From the NCBI GenBank assembly GCA_031127075.1, contig JARIFA010000017.1:1-37886 (forward strand): a stretch of 37,886 bases of DNA, read 5' to 3'. Of the stretch, positions 1 to 10,784 are shown piece by piece. The DNA comes from Gemmatimonadota bacterium. GTDB taxonomy: Bacteria > Gemmatimonadota > Gemmatimonadetes > Gemmatimonadales > Gemmatimonadaceae. The notes below the pieces were generated by a model. That model was not told the origin of the DNA and searched no databases. It worked only from the letters and a program-made list of their open reading frames with translations. A program made the translations under genes and the position numbers. The first letter of the stretch is position 1. Every line of letters starts with the position of its first letter.

Positions 1-120
1 GATGCGATCAGCGTCTAAGCCATCCCCTGCCAGGTGGGCGTGGGAGTCGATGAACGGGGGCGGAAACGACGACGCCCCGTCGTGCGCGGCACGGCGGGGC
101 GTCTCGTCCGACACGGACAC
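1..120 (-). CDS. tatD: TatD family metal-dependent hydrolase, N-terminal fragment cut by window edge
   Basis: The minus strand from a GTG at 120 (a second in-frame GTG lies at 114) reads 40 open codons to the window edge. Codons 23 onward spell FIDSHAHLAG followed by a DADR segment. This is the N-terminal strand and the D-x-H-x-H metal-binding motif of TatD-type DNases/hydrolases, a TIM-barrel family acting in DNA 3'-end processing. The gene begins three bases after the secF stop, so it is probably the last gene of a secD-secF-tatD unit. Oddly, most TatD proteins begin right at the FIDSHAHL strand, whereas here no start codon lies nearer than 114. About 20 extra low-complexity residues therefore precede it. 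The family call rests only on this motif. Confidence 0.72.
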   Translation of the reverse strand, partial: MSVSDETPRRAAHDGASSFPPPFIDSHAHLAGDGLDADRI

Positions 121-122
121 CG

Positions 123-1076
123 TCAGGCGCGGGCGGGCTGGGCCGCTGCGCGGGCGTCGCCCTGCCGGGGCCACCGCGACTCGACCCAGAGGAGGATCGG
201 CGAGGCGACGTAGATGGAGCTGAAGGTGCCGGTGAAGATGCCGAAGGTCATGATCCAGGCGAAGGGCCGGATCACCTCACCCGCCAACACGAGGAGCGCC
301 ATCGTCGCCGCGATGGTCGTCGCGTGCGTGAGGATGGACCGCGGCAGCGTCTCGTTGACCGACCGGTTCAGCGTGTCGTAGAGCGGCTCACGCCGATTGC
401 GGCGGAGATTCTCGCGGACACGATCAAAGATGATAATCGTGTCGTTCAGCGAGTAGCCGATCACCGTCAGGACTGCAGCGATGGCGGTCAGCGAGATCTC
501 GAGGTCGAGGAGCTTCATGAAGGCGAGCGTCGCGATGATATCGTGCGCGGTCGCGATCACGGCGGCGACGCCGAAGCGCCACTCGAAGCGCCAGGCGAGG
601 TACGCCAGCGTGACTAGGAACGAGAGGAGGACCGCGATGACGGCGCCACGACGCAGCTCTGCGCCGACGCGCGGGCCGACGGCCTCGGTACGATCGATCG
701 TGAAGGACCCCGCCTCGAACTCGGCCTCGAGGGCCGCGGAGATCTTCCGGGCCACCCCGGACGCCCCGTCCGCCTGCTCGGCGACCTGGGCCTCCTCCTG
801 CGCGCGCACGGTGTACTCCGTGGCCGATCCGAACTGGGCGATCTCGGCGCCCGGGATGCCGGCACGCTCGAGCGTCGCGCGCACCCGCGCGATGTCGGGG
901 GCCTGCTCGAAGCGCAGCTGCAGCAGGGTGCCGCCGGTGAACTCGATGGCGTACTTGTACCACCCCGTCACCGCCGCGGAGCCGAAGCCGAGGGCGACGA
1001 AGGCGATCGTCACGATGACGGCGGTCCGCCAGTGGCGGATGAAATCGATCTTGGTGCCGTGCAGAAGTCGCAGCAT
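123..1076 (-). CDS. secF: Protein translocase subunit SecF
   Basis: SecF partners SecD in the inner membrane and uses the proton gradient to pull exported proteins through SecYEG. The 317-residue protein has TM1 at about residues 18-38. The family motif IEFTGGTLLQL follows at 44-54, then a periplasmic domain to about 135 and five further hydrophobic segments. The signature GYSLNDTIIIFDRVREN is at 207-223, in the conserved RND-like TM region. The length is normal for the family. The ATG at 1074-1076 overlaps the secD stop by one base (TGATG), implying coupled translation. The partial tatD gene follows by three bases. Confidence 0.97.
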   Translation of the reverse strand: MLRLLHGTKIDFIRHWRTAVIVTIAFVALGFGSAAVTGWYKYAIEFTGGTLLQLRFEQAPDIARVRATLERAGIPGAEIAQFGSATEYTVRAQEEAQVAEQADGASGVARKISAALEAEFEAGSFTIDRTEAVGPRVGAELRRGAVIAVLLSFLVTLAYLAWRFEWRFGVAAVIATAHDIIATLAFMKLLDLEISLTAIAAVLTVIGYSLNDTIIIFDRVRENLRRNRREPLYDTLNRSVNETLPRSILTHATTIAATMALLVLAGEVIRPFAWIMTFGIFTGTFSSIYVASPILLWVESRWPRQGDARAAAQPARA

Positions 1077-2716
1077 CAGATGCTCAGGGTCTGCTGCCCG
1101 CGCGAGCGCTGCAGCCAGACGAGGAAGAAGGTCTTGGTGACGAAGATCGAGGAAACCATCGAGGCGACGATGCCGGCCACGAGCGTGACGGCGAAGCCCT
1201 TCACCGGGCCGGAGCCGTACTGATAGAGGACGGCGGCGGTGAGGATCGTCGAGACGTTCGAGTCAACGATCGCGCTCATCGCGTGCCTGAACCCTTCCTC
1301 GACCGCGGTGCGCACCGCCTTGCCGTGGTCGAGCTCCTCACGGATGCGCTCGAAGATCAGCACGTTGGCGTCCACCGCGATGCCGATCGAGAGGACGAAG
1401 CCGGCGAGCCCCGGGAGCGTCAGCACCGCATCGAACCCGGCGAGGGTCGCGAGGGTGAAGAGGACATACAGGACGAGGGAGAGGACCGCGAGGAATCCGG
1501 AGAAGCGGTAGTAGACCACCATGATCAGCACGACGGCGAGCACCGCGATTAGGCCGGCGCGGATCCCGTCGTTGATCGAGTCCTCCCCGAGCGTCGCGCT
1601 GATCTGCCGACCGTCGGCGACCTTGAGCGGAACCGGGAGGGCACCGGCGCGGAGCACGAGCGCTAGGTCCTGTGCCGCCTGGAGATCGCGACCACCCATC
1701 GTGATCTGGCCGCGCGCGCCGATGGCGCTCTGGATCGTGGGCGCGCTCATGACCTTATCGTCGAGGACGATCGCCATGTTGTCGCCGATGTGACGACCCG
1801 TCTCGCTACGGAAGCGGCGGCCGCCCTCATTGTTGAACTGGAAGTCCACCTTCGCCCCTTCGAGCGGATCCTGCGCCGGCGTCGCGTTGACGAGGTAGGT
1901 GCCGTCGATGATCGCCCGCGAGTCGAGCACATAGAGCGCGCGGTACGCGTCGGTCCCATTCAGGATTGAGTCGATGCCCCACCGAACATCCTTGCCGGGC
2001 GGGAGCGCCTCCTGGATCTCCGGACGCTGCAGGTAGGCCTCGATGGCGGCGTAATCGCGGCCCGAGACGAGGTACTGCCCGGGCATCTGCCCCGGCAGGA
2101 TCGCGCGACGGAACGGACCTTCCGACGCTGTCGGCGCGGCGGAATCCCCGGCTGGGGCCGCGGAATCGGTGCGCTGCATCAGCGCCGTGAGCCCCGTGGC
2201 CGCCGCCGCAGCGGTCGAGTCGGCACTGGCCGGCGAGGCGGCGACGGTGATCCCCTTCGCCTTGATGATGCCGTCAAGCCGCGGAATCGCTTTTTCGAGG
2301 GCCTGCGATTCGTCGGTGATCTGGAAGCGCAGGAAGGCCGCCTTCTGCACGACCTCCTCCGCCCGCTGCTGATCGCTGATGCCCGGCAGTTCGACGATGA
2401 TCCGGTCGGTCCCCACCTTCTGCACCACCGGCTCGGCGACGCCGAACTCGTCGATGCGGGTGCGGACGACCTTCAACGCCCGGTCGAGCGCATCGCTGAC
2501 GTCGGCGACCGCCTGCTTCGACTGGTCCACTTCAAGGGTGAGGTGCATCCCGCCCTGAAGATCGAGGCCGCGCTTGAGCGGAACGCGCTTGATGGTGTCG
2601 AGGACGAAGACGCCGTCACGCTTGACGCGCACGACCTCGGTCCGGGGGAAGAGCGCCCAGCCGGACATCGCCACGAGGGCGACGATCACAAGGACGCGAG
2701 ACTTCAGGGTCTGCAT
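1076..2716 (-). CDS. secD: Protein translocase subunit SecD
   Basis: SecD forms the SecDF translocation motor in the cytoplasmic membrane. The protein is 546 residues with a signal-anchor helix at about 7-24. The P1-head motif KRGLDLQGG is at 48-56, and the [11 protein letters not shown] block lies in the first periplasmic domain. A Ser/Ala-rich insertion around residues 160-200 is probably a flexible loop. The membrane block carries [18 protein letters not shown] with the key Asp at 449. SecD and SecF are separate genes here, unlike the fused SecDF of some bacteria. It is first in its operon. The ATG at 2716 lacks a clear Shine-Dalgarno sequence, and its promoter lies at 2758-2786. Confidence 0.97.
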   Translation of the reverse strand: MQTLKSRVLVIVALVAMSGWALFPRTEVVRVKRDGVFVLDTIKRVPLKRGLDLQGGMHLTLEVDQSKQAVADVSDALDRALKVVRTRIDEFGVAEPVVQKVGTDRIIVELPGISDQQRAEEVVQKAAFLRFQITDESQALEKAIPRLDGIIKAKGITVAASPASADSTAAAAATGLTALMQRTDSAAPAGDSAAPTASEGPFRRAILPGQMPGQYLVSGRDYAAIEAYLQRPEIQEALPPGKDVRWGIDSILNGTDAYRALYVLDSRAIIDGTYLVNATPAQDPLEGAKVDFQFNNEGGRRFRSETGRHIGDNMAIVLDDKVMSAPTIQSAIGARGQITMGGRDLQAAQDLALVLRAGALPVPLKVADGRQISATLGEDSINDGIRAGLIAVLAVVLIMVVYYRFSGFLAVLSLVLYVLFTLATLAGFDAVLTLPGLAGFVLSIGIAVDANVLIFERIREELDHGKAVRTAVEEGFRHAMSAIVDSNVSTILTAAVLYQYGSGPVKGFAVTLVAGIVASMVSSIFVTKTFFLVWLQRSRGQQTLSI

Positions 2717-2757
2717 ACCGACGAAGGCTTGGGGGAACGGGGCCAGCGGAACCTCGA

Positions 2758-2786
2758 AGAGTACCCGGCACGCCGAGGCAAGTCAA
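2758..2786 (-). promoter_or_regulatory. Promoter of secD-secF-tatD
   Basis: On the minus strand TTGACT (2781-2786) and TACTCT (2758-2763) are separated by exactly 17 bases. The predicted start is near 2751, giving a leader of about 35 nt before the secD ATG. It lies in the 94-bp gap after ribF. The same TTGACT-N17 arrangement recurs upstream of rimP, groES, scpA and rpsT in this window. Confidence 0.68.
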
Positions 2787-2810
2787 TCACGCACAACGGC
2801 TTGCGCACCC

Positions 2811-3737
2811 TCAGCCAACAAGCATCCTCGCCGTGCGTTCATCGTCGGCCAATTGCGCGATTAGGGCGTCCGCGGAAGGGAACGTCCGCGTGTCGCGGAG
2901 GGGGGCGACGAAGTCGACCCGAACGATGGCCCCGTAGAGGTCGAGGGCGGCGTCGAAGAGATGCGCCTCGATCGTCGGGGTCGTCTCCCCGAAGGTCGGA
3001 CGGGGCCCCAGGTTCAGCATCCCGCCGAACAACCCCGCCGGTGTCTGGACCCGGACCGCGTAGACCCCCTCCCGCGGCAGCAGCTTGTGTGGTGAGTCAA
3101 GGGCGATGTTCAGCGTCCGGTACCCCAAGGTCCGCCCACGTCCCGCCCCCGGGACGACCCGGCCGGCCACGCCGTAGAGGTGCCCGAGCGCGTCCGCGGC
3201 TCGGGCGAGGTCGCCGACCGTGATCGCCCGTCGGATGGCGGTCGAGGAGATGGGCTGGCCGTCGGCGCCGTCGACCGGCGGGACTGATTCCACCGTGAAG
3301 CCCCGCTCGGCCCCGAGCGCCCGCAGGACGCTGGCGTCCCCCTCCCGCCCCCGGCCGAATCCGTGGTCGTGGCCCACCAAAAGATGGACGAGCCCGAGCC
3401 GACGACGCAGCACCTCATCAACGAAGGTCGCTGCATCGTACGCGGCGAGGGTGCGCGTGAACGGGAGGACGACGACGTAGTCGAGCCACGGGCCCGCCAA
3501 CGCCTCCAGACGCTCGGTCGCCACGGTCAGCCGTGGCGGAGCGACCGCGGGTTTGATGATCTGCAGCGGATGCGGTTCGAAGGTGACCAGGACTGCGGGG
3601 AGCCCCCGCGCGTCAGCGGCCTGGCGCAGCCGCTCCAACACCAGTTGATGTCCGCGATGGACACCATCGAACGTCCCGACGGTGCAGACGGTCTGGACGA
3701 TGTGCGGCGGGAGCCCGCATCCAACGTCAGGCGGCAT
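2811..3737 (-). CDS. ribF: Bifunctional riboflavin kinase / FAD synthetase
   Basis: RibF converts riboflavin to FMN and FMN to FAD in the cytoplasm. The 308-residue protein has the adenylyltransferase nucleotide-binding motif GTFDGVHRGH at 21-30. The C-terminal riboflavin kinase domain runs from about residue 185. The start overlaps the truB stop by 11 bases, and the truB-ribF order is a classic arrangement at the end of nusA-infB operons. Oddity: the kinase motif normally written G-F/W-P-T-A-N reads G-Y-R-T-L-N at 205-210. The conserved Thr and Asn remain, but Pro and Ala are replaced. Function is probably retained, but this is not certain. Confidence 0.95.
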   Translation of the reverse strand: MPPDVGCGLPPHIVQTVCTVGTFDGVHRGHQLVLERLRQAADARGLPAVLVTFEPHPLQIIKPAVAPPRLTVATERLEALAGPWLDYVVVLPFTRTLAAYDAATFVDEVLRRRLGLVHLLVGHDHGFGRGREGDASVLRALGAERGFTVESVPPVDGADGQPISSTAIRRAITVGDLARAADALGHLYGVAGRVVPGAGRGRTLGYRTLNIALDSPHKLLPREGVYAVRVQTPAGLFGGMLNLGPRPTFGETTPTIEAHLFDAALDLYGAIVRVDFVAPLRDTRTFPSADALIAQLADDERTARMLVG

Positions 3738-4620
3738 GCATCACCACGCGAGGACGCCAGCGGTCCCGATCCCGCTCCGCCAGCGCCACGAGCGCCCCAG
3801 TCACCGGTGCGATGAGCGCCCCCCACGGGCCCTCGACCACCGCCGCGACATCGATGCCCCGCACCACCTTGGCGATCTCGTCCTCGGAGAGCGGCTGCCG
3901 CGGCAGGTCGGGGAGCGCGTCCAGCGCGGGCCGGACGACGCCGTGGCCTGCCTGCAGGGCGTCGAGGGAGACGGCGTCCGCGACGTGGAATGGACCACTG
4001 GCGGTCCGCCGGAGGGCGGTGAGGTGGGCCGCCGATCCGCTGTACCGACCGAGATCGCGCGCGAGCGAACGCACGTAGGTGCCGCCGCCGCAGGTGATCT
4101 CGACGCCCATCGTCTCGACACGTCCGTCCGACTCCGTCACCGCACCGACCTGCCAGCGATGGACCGTGATCGGCACGGGAGCGAGTTCCACCGGTTCCCC
4201 CTGCCGAGCCAGGTCGTATGCCCGGCGTCCGGCAACGCGCTTCGCCGAGTAGGCCGGCGGCACCTGCTCAAAGGTACCGATGAGCCGCGGGAGCGCGGTG
4301 TGCACCTCGGTCCGCCGCGGGCGCTCCGCCTCGCGGACGACCGCGCCGAGCAGGTCCTCGGTGTCGGTCTCCGCGCCGAAGCGGATCGTTGCCTGGTAGA
4401 CCTTGGGTTCGCCGGCGAGGTGCGGGAGGAGTCGCGTCGCCCGTCCGACGAGGAGGACGAGGAGTCCGGTCGCGAAGGGGTCGAGCGTGCCCGCGTGTCC
4501 GATGCGCGACGTCCCGAGCGCGCGCCGTGCGACCGCGACGACGTCGTGAGAGGAGACGCCGACGGGCTTGTCGACGAGCAGGAGCCCGTCAGTCGTCTCC
4601 GGGCGACTCGGCCGAGGCAT
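3727..4620 (-). CDS. truB: tRNA pseudouridine(55) synthase TruB
   Basis: TruB isomerises U55 in the T-loop of tRNAs. The 297-residue protein begins with the family opening GLLLVDKPVGVSSHDVV at about 12-28. It carries HAGTLDPFATGLL at 42-54, with catalytic Asp47. The later motif YSAKRVAGRRAYDLAR is the family substrate-binding block. The ATG at 4620 puts the start 32 bases inside the end of rbfA. I kept it because the TruB fold needs this N-terminus. It sits between rbfA and ribF in the infB operon and is likely co-translated with both. Confidence 0.96.
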   Translation of the reverse strand: MPRPSRPETTDGLLLVDKPVGVSSHDVVAVARRALGTSRIGHAGTLDPFATGLLVLLVGRATRLLPHLAGEPKVYQATIRFGAETDTEDLLGAVVREAERPRRTEVHTALPRLIGTFEQVPPAYSAKRVAGRRAYDLARQGEPVELAPVPITVHRWQVGAVTESDGRVETMGVEITCGGGTYVRSLARDLGRYSGSAAHLTALRRTASGPFHVADAVSLDALQAGHGVVRPALDALPDLPRQPLSEDEIAKVVRGIDVAAVVEGPWGALIAPVTGALVALAERDRDRWRPRVVMHAA

Positions 4621-4984
4621 CCGTGGCGGGCGGCTCGTGCAGGCTGGCGAGGAGGGTCTCGATGCGCGCCGCGCGCGCGACCGACTCGTCGATCTTGAAG
4701 GTCAGCTCAGGGGCGAACTGGAGCCGGAGCGCCTTGCCGACGCGACTCCGGAGATGCGGTGCGACGCCGCGCAGGGCCTCGAGGGTTCCCGTGTGGTCGT
4801 CGCCCCCGCCGAGCACGCTGACGAAGATCGTCGCGTGCCGCAGGTCGCGGGTGGCCTCGACCGCGGTGACGGTGAGAAGACCGGTCACACGGGGATCGCG
4901 GAGGCCACGCGAGAGGAACGCGGCGACCTCCTCACGGATGGCCGCCGCGACCCGATCCGGGCGACGAGGGTCACGCGGGGGCAT
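4589..4984 (-). CDS. rbfA: 30S ribosome-binding factor A
   Basis: RbfA is a KH-fold factor that helps mature the 16S rRNA 5' end in 30S subunits and matters in cold adaptation. From the ATG at 4984 the protein is 131 residues. It shows the RVAAAIREEVAAFLSRGLRDPRV-type opening, the ATIFVSVLG strand, and the HLRSRVGKALRLQFAPELTF segment conserved in the family. The open frame extends upstream to 5116 but would run into infB; family alignment favours 4984. It begins 23 bases after the infB stop and overlaps truB by 32 bases. Confidence 0.93.
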   Translation of the reverse strand: MPPRDPRRPDRVAAAIREEVAAFLSRGLRDPRVTGLLTVTAVEATRDLRHATIFVSVLGGGDDHTGTLEALRGVAPHLRSRVGKALRLQFAPELTFKIDESVARAARIETLLASLHEPPATDASAESPGDD

Positions 4985-5007
4985 CGTCCGAATCCGTCCG
5001 GCGCCGC

Positions 5008-7776
<2,769 letters not shown>

Positions 7777-7795
7777 CCCATCCCCCTTGCTGCGT

Positions 7796-8122
7796 TCACT
7801 CCGCGACCGTCGACCGGACGACCGCGAGCACCCCGTTGGCCAACGACGCGTCGACGACCCCGATGGCCGCCGTCGCCTCCCGCCCTGCCACTCCGCCCAG
7901 CCGCGCCGCCGAGGGGACCCGAATCACCGGGACCTGACGCGCCCGCACGATCCCCTCGACCTTCTCGCGGCTGTGGTGCGAGGCATCGTCCGCGACCACC
8001 ACACACCGGAGCGTACCCCGGCGCGCCGCCTCCCGCACCCGATCCACTCCGAGGACCGCCCGCCGCCCCCGCAACCCGAGCCCGATGAGCCCGAGGAGGC
8101 GCCGTTCGGCGGCGTCGTCCAC
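7796..8122 (-). CDS. L7Ae/L30e-family RNA-binding protein (YlxQ-like)
   Basis: This 108-residue basic protein begins at an ATG directly after the nusA stop. It has the L7Ae/L30e-like core: RRAVLGVDRVREAARRG, a VVADDASHHSREKV helix region, and VPVIRVPSAARLGGVAGREATAAIGV. That pattern is typical of the kink-turn-binding family. Firmicutes carry a similar protein (YlxQ) at the same place between nusA and infB. The usual companion, ylxR, is not present: no frame in the nusA-infB interval shows an RTCVGCR-type motif. A role in ribosome or RNA binding is inferred from family and context; the exact target is unknown. Confidence 0.82.
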   Translation of the reverse strand: MDDAAERRLLGLIGLGLRGRRAVLGVDRVREAARRGTLRCVVVADDASHHSREKVEGIVRARQVPVIRVPSAARLGGVAGREATAAIGVVDASLANGVLAVVRSTVAE

Positions 8123-9445
8123 TCAGCTCGGCTCAGCGGCCCCCTCGGGGGCCCCCGCGCCGTCCTCCGTCAGCTCATCCAGGATCGCGATGATCCGGTC
8201 CGCCTCGGCCGGCGCGATGCCCGGAAGCCGGAGGAAGTCGTCGCGCTCCAGATCGATGATGTCGTTCAGCGTGCGATACCCGCCCGCCTCCAGCACCGCC
8301 ACGGTGGCCGTCGGGAGCCCGACGATCTCCGACAGCGCCACGTCCGCCGCCGTCTCGTCGGCGAGGGGGGCGAAGAGCGGGATATCGCCGCCACGCTCCA
8401 GCCACTCGCGGCTCGAATAGAGGTCGATCTTCCAGCCCGTGAGCTCCGATGCGAGGCGGACGTTCTGCCCGTTGCGGCCGATCGCGAGGGAGAGCTGATC
8501 CTCGTCGACGACGGCCTGAATGGTCTTGGTGGCCGCCTCGCTGAAGACGCGCGCGACCTTCGCCGGCGCGAGGGCGAGCTTCGCGAAGCGCTCCGGATCC
8601 GCCGACCACGGCACGATGTCGATGCGCTCGCCGCCGAGCTCCTGCACGACGGCCTGGACGCGGGCGCCCTTCAGGCCGACGCAGGCGCCGACCGGGTCGA
8701 TCCCGTCATCCCGAGAAACCACCGCGATCTTGGTGCGGCTGCCGACTTCGCGCGACGCGGCGCGGATCTCGACGACACCCGCCTGGATCTCGGGCACCTC
8801 GAGCCGGAAGAGCGCCTGCACGAAGAGCGCGTCGGCTCGCGAGAGAATCAGACGCGGGCCCTTCGGCGTCTCTTCGATCCGCTTGAGGACCGCCCGGATC
8901 GGCTCACCCTGCGTGTACGTCTCACGGTGGTTCTGTTCGCGATACGGTATGATGGCCTCGGCCTCACGGAACTTGTTGAGGAGGAGGACGATCTTCCCGC
9001 GCTCGATCTGCTGGATCTCGCCCGAGAGGAGGTCGCCGACGCGCGACGAGAACTCATCGCGGATCTTGGTGCGCTCGCCCTCGCGGACGCGCTGCACGAT
9101 CCGCTGCTTGCACGCCTGGACGGCGGAGCGCCCGAACTCGGCGAATTCGACGGGGATCTCCATGAGGTCGCCCGGCTGATAATCGGCGTCCTCGTACCGA
9201 GCCTCCTCCAGGGAGATCTCCGTCACCCCGTCCTCGACGGCCTCGACGACCTTCTTGAGCATGACGATGCGAATCGCGCCCTTGTCGTCATCGATCTCGA
9301 CCTCGGCCTGCACGGTCGGGCCGTGCTTCTTGGCGAGGGCGGCGAGGATGCCGTCCCGGAGGAGCTCATGGAGCTCCGTGCGATCGATCTGCTTGGTGTT
9401 CGCGAGCTCACGCAACGCGACGAGGATCTCGGCCGACCCGGCCAT
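8123..9445 (-). CDS. nusA: Transcription termination/antitermination protein NusA
   Basis: NusA binds RNA polymerase and nascent RNA, promoting pausing, intrinsic termination and rRNA antitermination. The 440-residue protein has the N-terminal polymerase-binding domain (about 1-125) and an S1 domain around 130-200. Two KH domains follow, including DPVGACVGLKGARVQAVVQELGGERIDIV and, later, the SLAIGRNGQNVRLASELTGWKIDL type block. A short acidic C-terminal helix-hairpin region has two helix-hairpin-helix-like turns (LPGIAPAEADRI). It lies 26 bases after rimP and abuts the L7Ae-like gene. An attenuator-like leader upstream of rimP makes NusA a candidate regulator of its own operon. Confidence 0.97.
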   Translation of the reverse strand: MAGSAEILVALRELANTKQIDRTELHELLRDGILAALAKKHGPTVQAEVEIDDDKGAIRIVMLKKVVEAVEDGVTEISLEEARYEDADYQPGDLMEIPVEFAEFGRSAVQACKQRIVQRVREGERTKIRDEFSSRVGDLLSGEIQQIERGKIVLLLNKFREAEAIIPYREQNHRETYTQGEPIRAVLKRIEETPKGPRLILSRADALFVQALFRLEVPEIQAGVVEIRAASREVGSRTKIAVVSRDDGIDPVGACVGLKGARVQAVVQELGGERIDIVPWSADPERFAKLALAPAKVARVFSEAATKTIQAVVDEDQLSLAIGRNGQNVRLASELTGWKIDLYSSREWLERGGDIPLFAPLADETAADVALSEIVGLPTATVAVLEAGGYRTLNDIIDLERDDFLRLPGIAPAEADRIIAILDELTEDGAGAPEGAAEPS

Positions 9446-9471
9446 ACCATGCTCCGTCGAAGAAGTCCTTA

Positions 9472-9939
9472 TTACGGTTTCCAGTGGAACGCGAGGCGAG
9501 CGTCGGTGACGTCCGCCAGCGCGATCTCCCGCTCCTGCCCTTTGCCGTCCCGCAGGGTGAGACGCTCCTGCCCCGCCTCGCCCGTGACCGCGACGATCTC
9601 CAGCTCATGCCGCCCGTTCAGTGCCGGTGAGTTCACGCTCGCCCGCCGCCCAACGAACCGCACCCAGTCAGCCGCCTTCCGCAGCGGCCGCTCCATCCCC
9701 GGGGAGGACACCTCCAGCACGTACCGCTCCCCAACCACCGACGGCATCGCATCGAGCCGGGCCTCGATGGCCCGTGACGCGCGCGCGCAGTCGTCGATCT
9801 GCACCTTCTGACGGTCCAGCCGGTCGATACGCACATCGAGCACCGGACGTCCCTTCGACCCGCCGCGCCGGAGCTCCACAAGCTCAAAGCCGAGCGACTC
9901 AAGTTCTTGATTGACAACCAGTTCCACATCGGGATGCAT
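9472..9939 (-). CDS. rimP: Ribosome maturation factor RimP
   Basis: RimP assists assembly of the 30S subunit. From the ATG at 9939 the protein is 155 residues. It has a VVNQELESLGFELVEL opening, the RPVLDVRIDR strand, a CARASRAIEARLD helix and the YVLEVSSPGMERPLRKAADW motif that identifies the family. This start has an AGGTGG ribosome-binding site about seven bases upstream. The frame could start at a TTG at 9966, but that would lie inside a terminator U-tract. It is the first gene of the rimP-nusA-infB-truB-ribF operon. Its untranslated leader contains an intrinsic terminator. Confidence 0.93.
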   Translation of the reverse strand: MHPDVELVVNQELESLGFELVELRRGGSKGRPVLDVRIDRLDRQKVQIDDCARASRAIEARLDAMPSVVGERYVLEVSSPGMERPLRKAADWVRFVGRRASVNSPALNGRHELEIVAVTGEAGQERLTLRDGKGQEREIALADVTDARLAFHWKP

Positions 9940-9963
9940 CGTGGCCACCTGACTCACGGGGAA

Positions 9964-9994
9964 CAAAAAAGTGTGGGGAGACCCGCCCCCACAC
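9964..9994 (-). terminator. Intrinsic terminator in the rimP leader
   Basis: On the minus strand an 8-bp GC-rich stem (arms 9987-9994 and 9971-9978, loop 9979-9986) is followed at once by six U residues (9965-9970). This is the clearest rho-independent terminator in the window. It lies downstream of murA-pgeF and could end that transcript. It also lies downstream of the predicted rimP promoter and 25 bases before the rimP ATG, so transcripts starting there must read through it. Confidence 0.8.
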
Positions 9995-10013
9995 TCCGCA
10001 AATAGACCGGAAT

Positions 10014-10020
10014 GTCTCCC
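10014..10020 (-). promoter_or_regulatory. Candidate antiterminator segment in the rimP leader
   Basis: The RNA from this site reads GGGAGAC. It is perfectly complementary to GTCTCCC at 9976-9982, which forms part of the terminator loop and three bases of its 3' arm. Pairing of these two segments and formation of the terminator are mutually exclusive. This is the layout of a transcription attenuator. Seven base pairs is modest, so the call is inference. Confidence 0.4.
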
Positions 10021-10029
10021 GACCCTTAC

Positions 10030-10058
10030 AACGTAGGCTCGCCGTCAGGCCCAGTCAA
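10030..10058 (-). promoter_or_regulatory. Promoter of the rimP-nusA-infB operon
   Basis: TTGACT (10053-10058) and TACGTT (10030-10035) are 17 bases apart on the minus strand. The -35 box overlaps the pgeF stop codon. The predicted start is near 10023, about 84 nt before the rimP ATG and upstream of the terminator at 9964-9994. Confidence 0.6.
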
Positions 10059-10777
10059 GCGGAGGGGCGCGCGATCACGGCGATCTGACGCCCCGTATCC
10101 CCGGCGCGATGCGAGAAGAACACCGCGTTGTCGCAGCGCGTGCACTCCGGGCTCGCGGCCCAGTGTCGCACGCCGGCCGCCTTGGCCTGCTCCGCGAGAA
10201 GCGCGCGGAGATCCACCTGCCGGGGTCGCGTGGTCTGCCACCCGGTCAACCGCTCGTACACGTCCGGCCCGACCTCGTAGCACCTGCCGCAAATGGCAGG
10301 ACCGAGGTGCATCCGAAGATCGGCGGCGGCAACCCCCGCGGCCTTCATCGCGTGGATCGCGACGCCGAGGATCCCGCCCGCGACCCCGCGCCAGCCGGCG
10401 TGGACCGCGGCGACCATCCCCTCCGGATGCGCGAGGAGGACCGGGACACAATCCGCGATGGTCACCGCGAGGGCGCCGGGGCCGCGCAGGAGATGCCCAT
10501 CGGCGCCGTCGTGGCGATGGAGGCCACCGGGGAGCGCCGCGCCCTCGTGGGCGAGCACGGTCGTTTCGTGCACCTGTCGCGCCGAGGTGAGATGGGGCAC
10601 GGCGGTCCCGGACAACTCCCCCTGCAACGCGCTCCAGCGCGCCGCCGCCTCAGCCTCCACGTCGGGCGTGCCACCACCGAGCGCGAAGGTCCCCGCCACC
10701 CGCGTCGTGATGAAGGCCGTGAGGCCGAGCGGCGCGAACCCCTCGAGCGCGACGTGCGGCGTGGCCAGCGACGTCAC
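10055..10777 (-). CDS. pgeF: Multicopper-oxidase-like purine nucleoside phosphorylase / YfiH family (laccase domain)
   Basis: Members of this family were called laccase-domain proteins. Characterised members phosphorolyse or deaminate purine nucleosides, or act as peptidoglycan-editing factors. From the GTG at 10777 the protein is 240 residues. The metal-binding/catalytic residues fall at His70 (ARQVH), Cys110 (IADCVPVLLAH) and His127 (VHAGWRG), and GPAICGRCYEVG follows. The length is normal. The GTG is seven bases after the murA stop and has a GAGTGA ribosome-binding site. The frame extends upstream through murA only as an overlap. Genetic linkage with murA fits a cell-wall editing role, but the substrate cannot be told from sequence. 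Confidence 0.9.
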   Translation of the reverse strand: MTSLATPHVALEGFAPLGLTAFITTRVAGTFALGGGTPDVEAEAAARWSALQGELSGTAVPHLTSARQVHETTVLAHEGAALPGGLHRHDGADGHLLRGPGALAVTIADCVPVLLAHPEGMVAAVHAGWRGVAGGILGVAIHAMKAAGVAAADLRMHLGPAICGRCYEVGPDVYERLTGWQTTRPRQVDLRALLAEQAKAAGVRHWAASPECTRCDNAVFFSHRAGDTGRQIAVIARPSA

Positions 10778-10784
10778 CGCGGGC

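Noticed and set aside
71..103. Strong inverted repeat that looked like a terminator after secF
   Set aside because: It lies inside the first codons of the partial tatD gene, and only a short T run follows on the minus strand. It is kept as a finding but not called as a terminator.
1261..1266. TTGACT (minus strand) inside secD as a possible internal promoter for secF
   Set aside because: The position 17 bases on reads CTCACC, not a -10 box.
3095..3100. TTGACT (minus strand) inside ribF as a possible secD promoter
   Set aside because: No -10 box at the right spacing, and a good promoter exists at 2758-2786.
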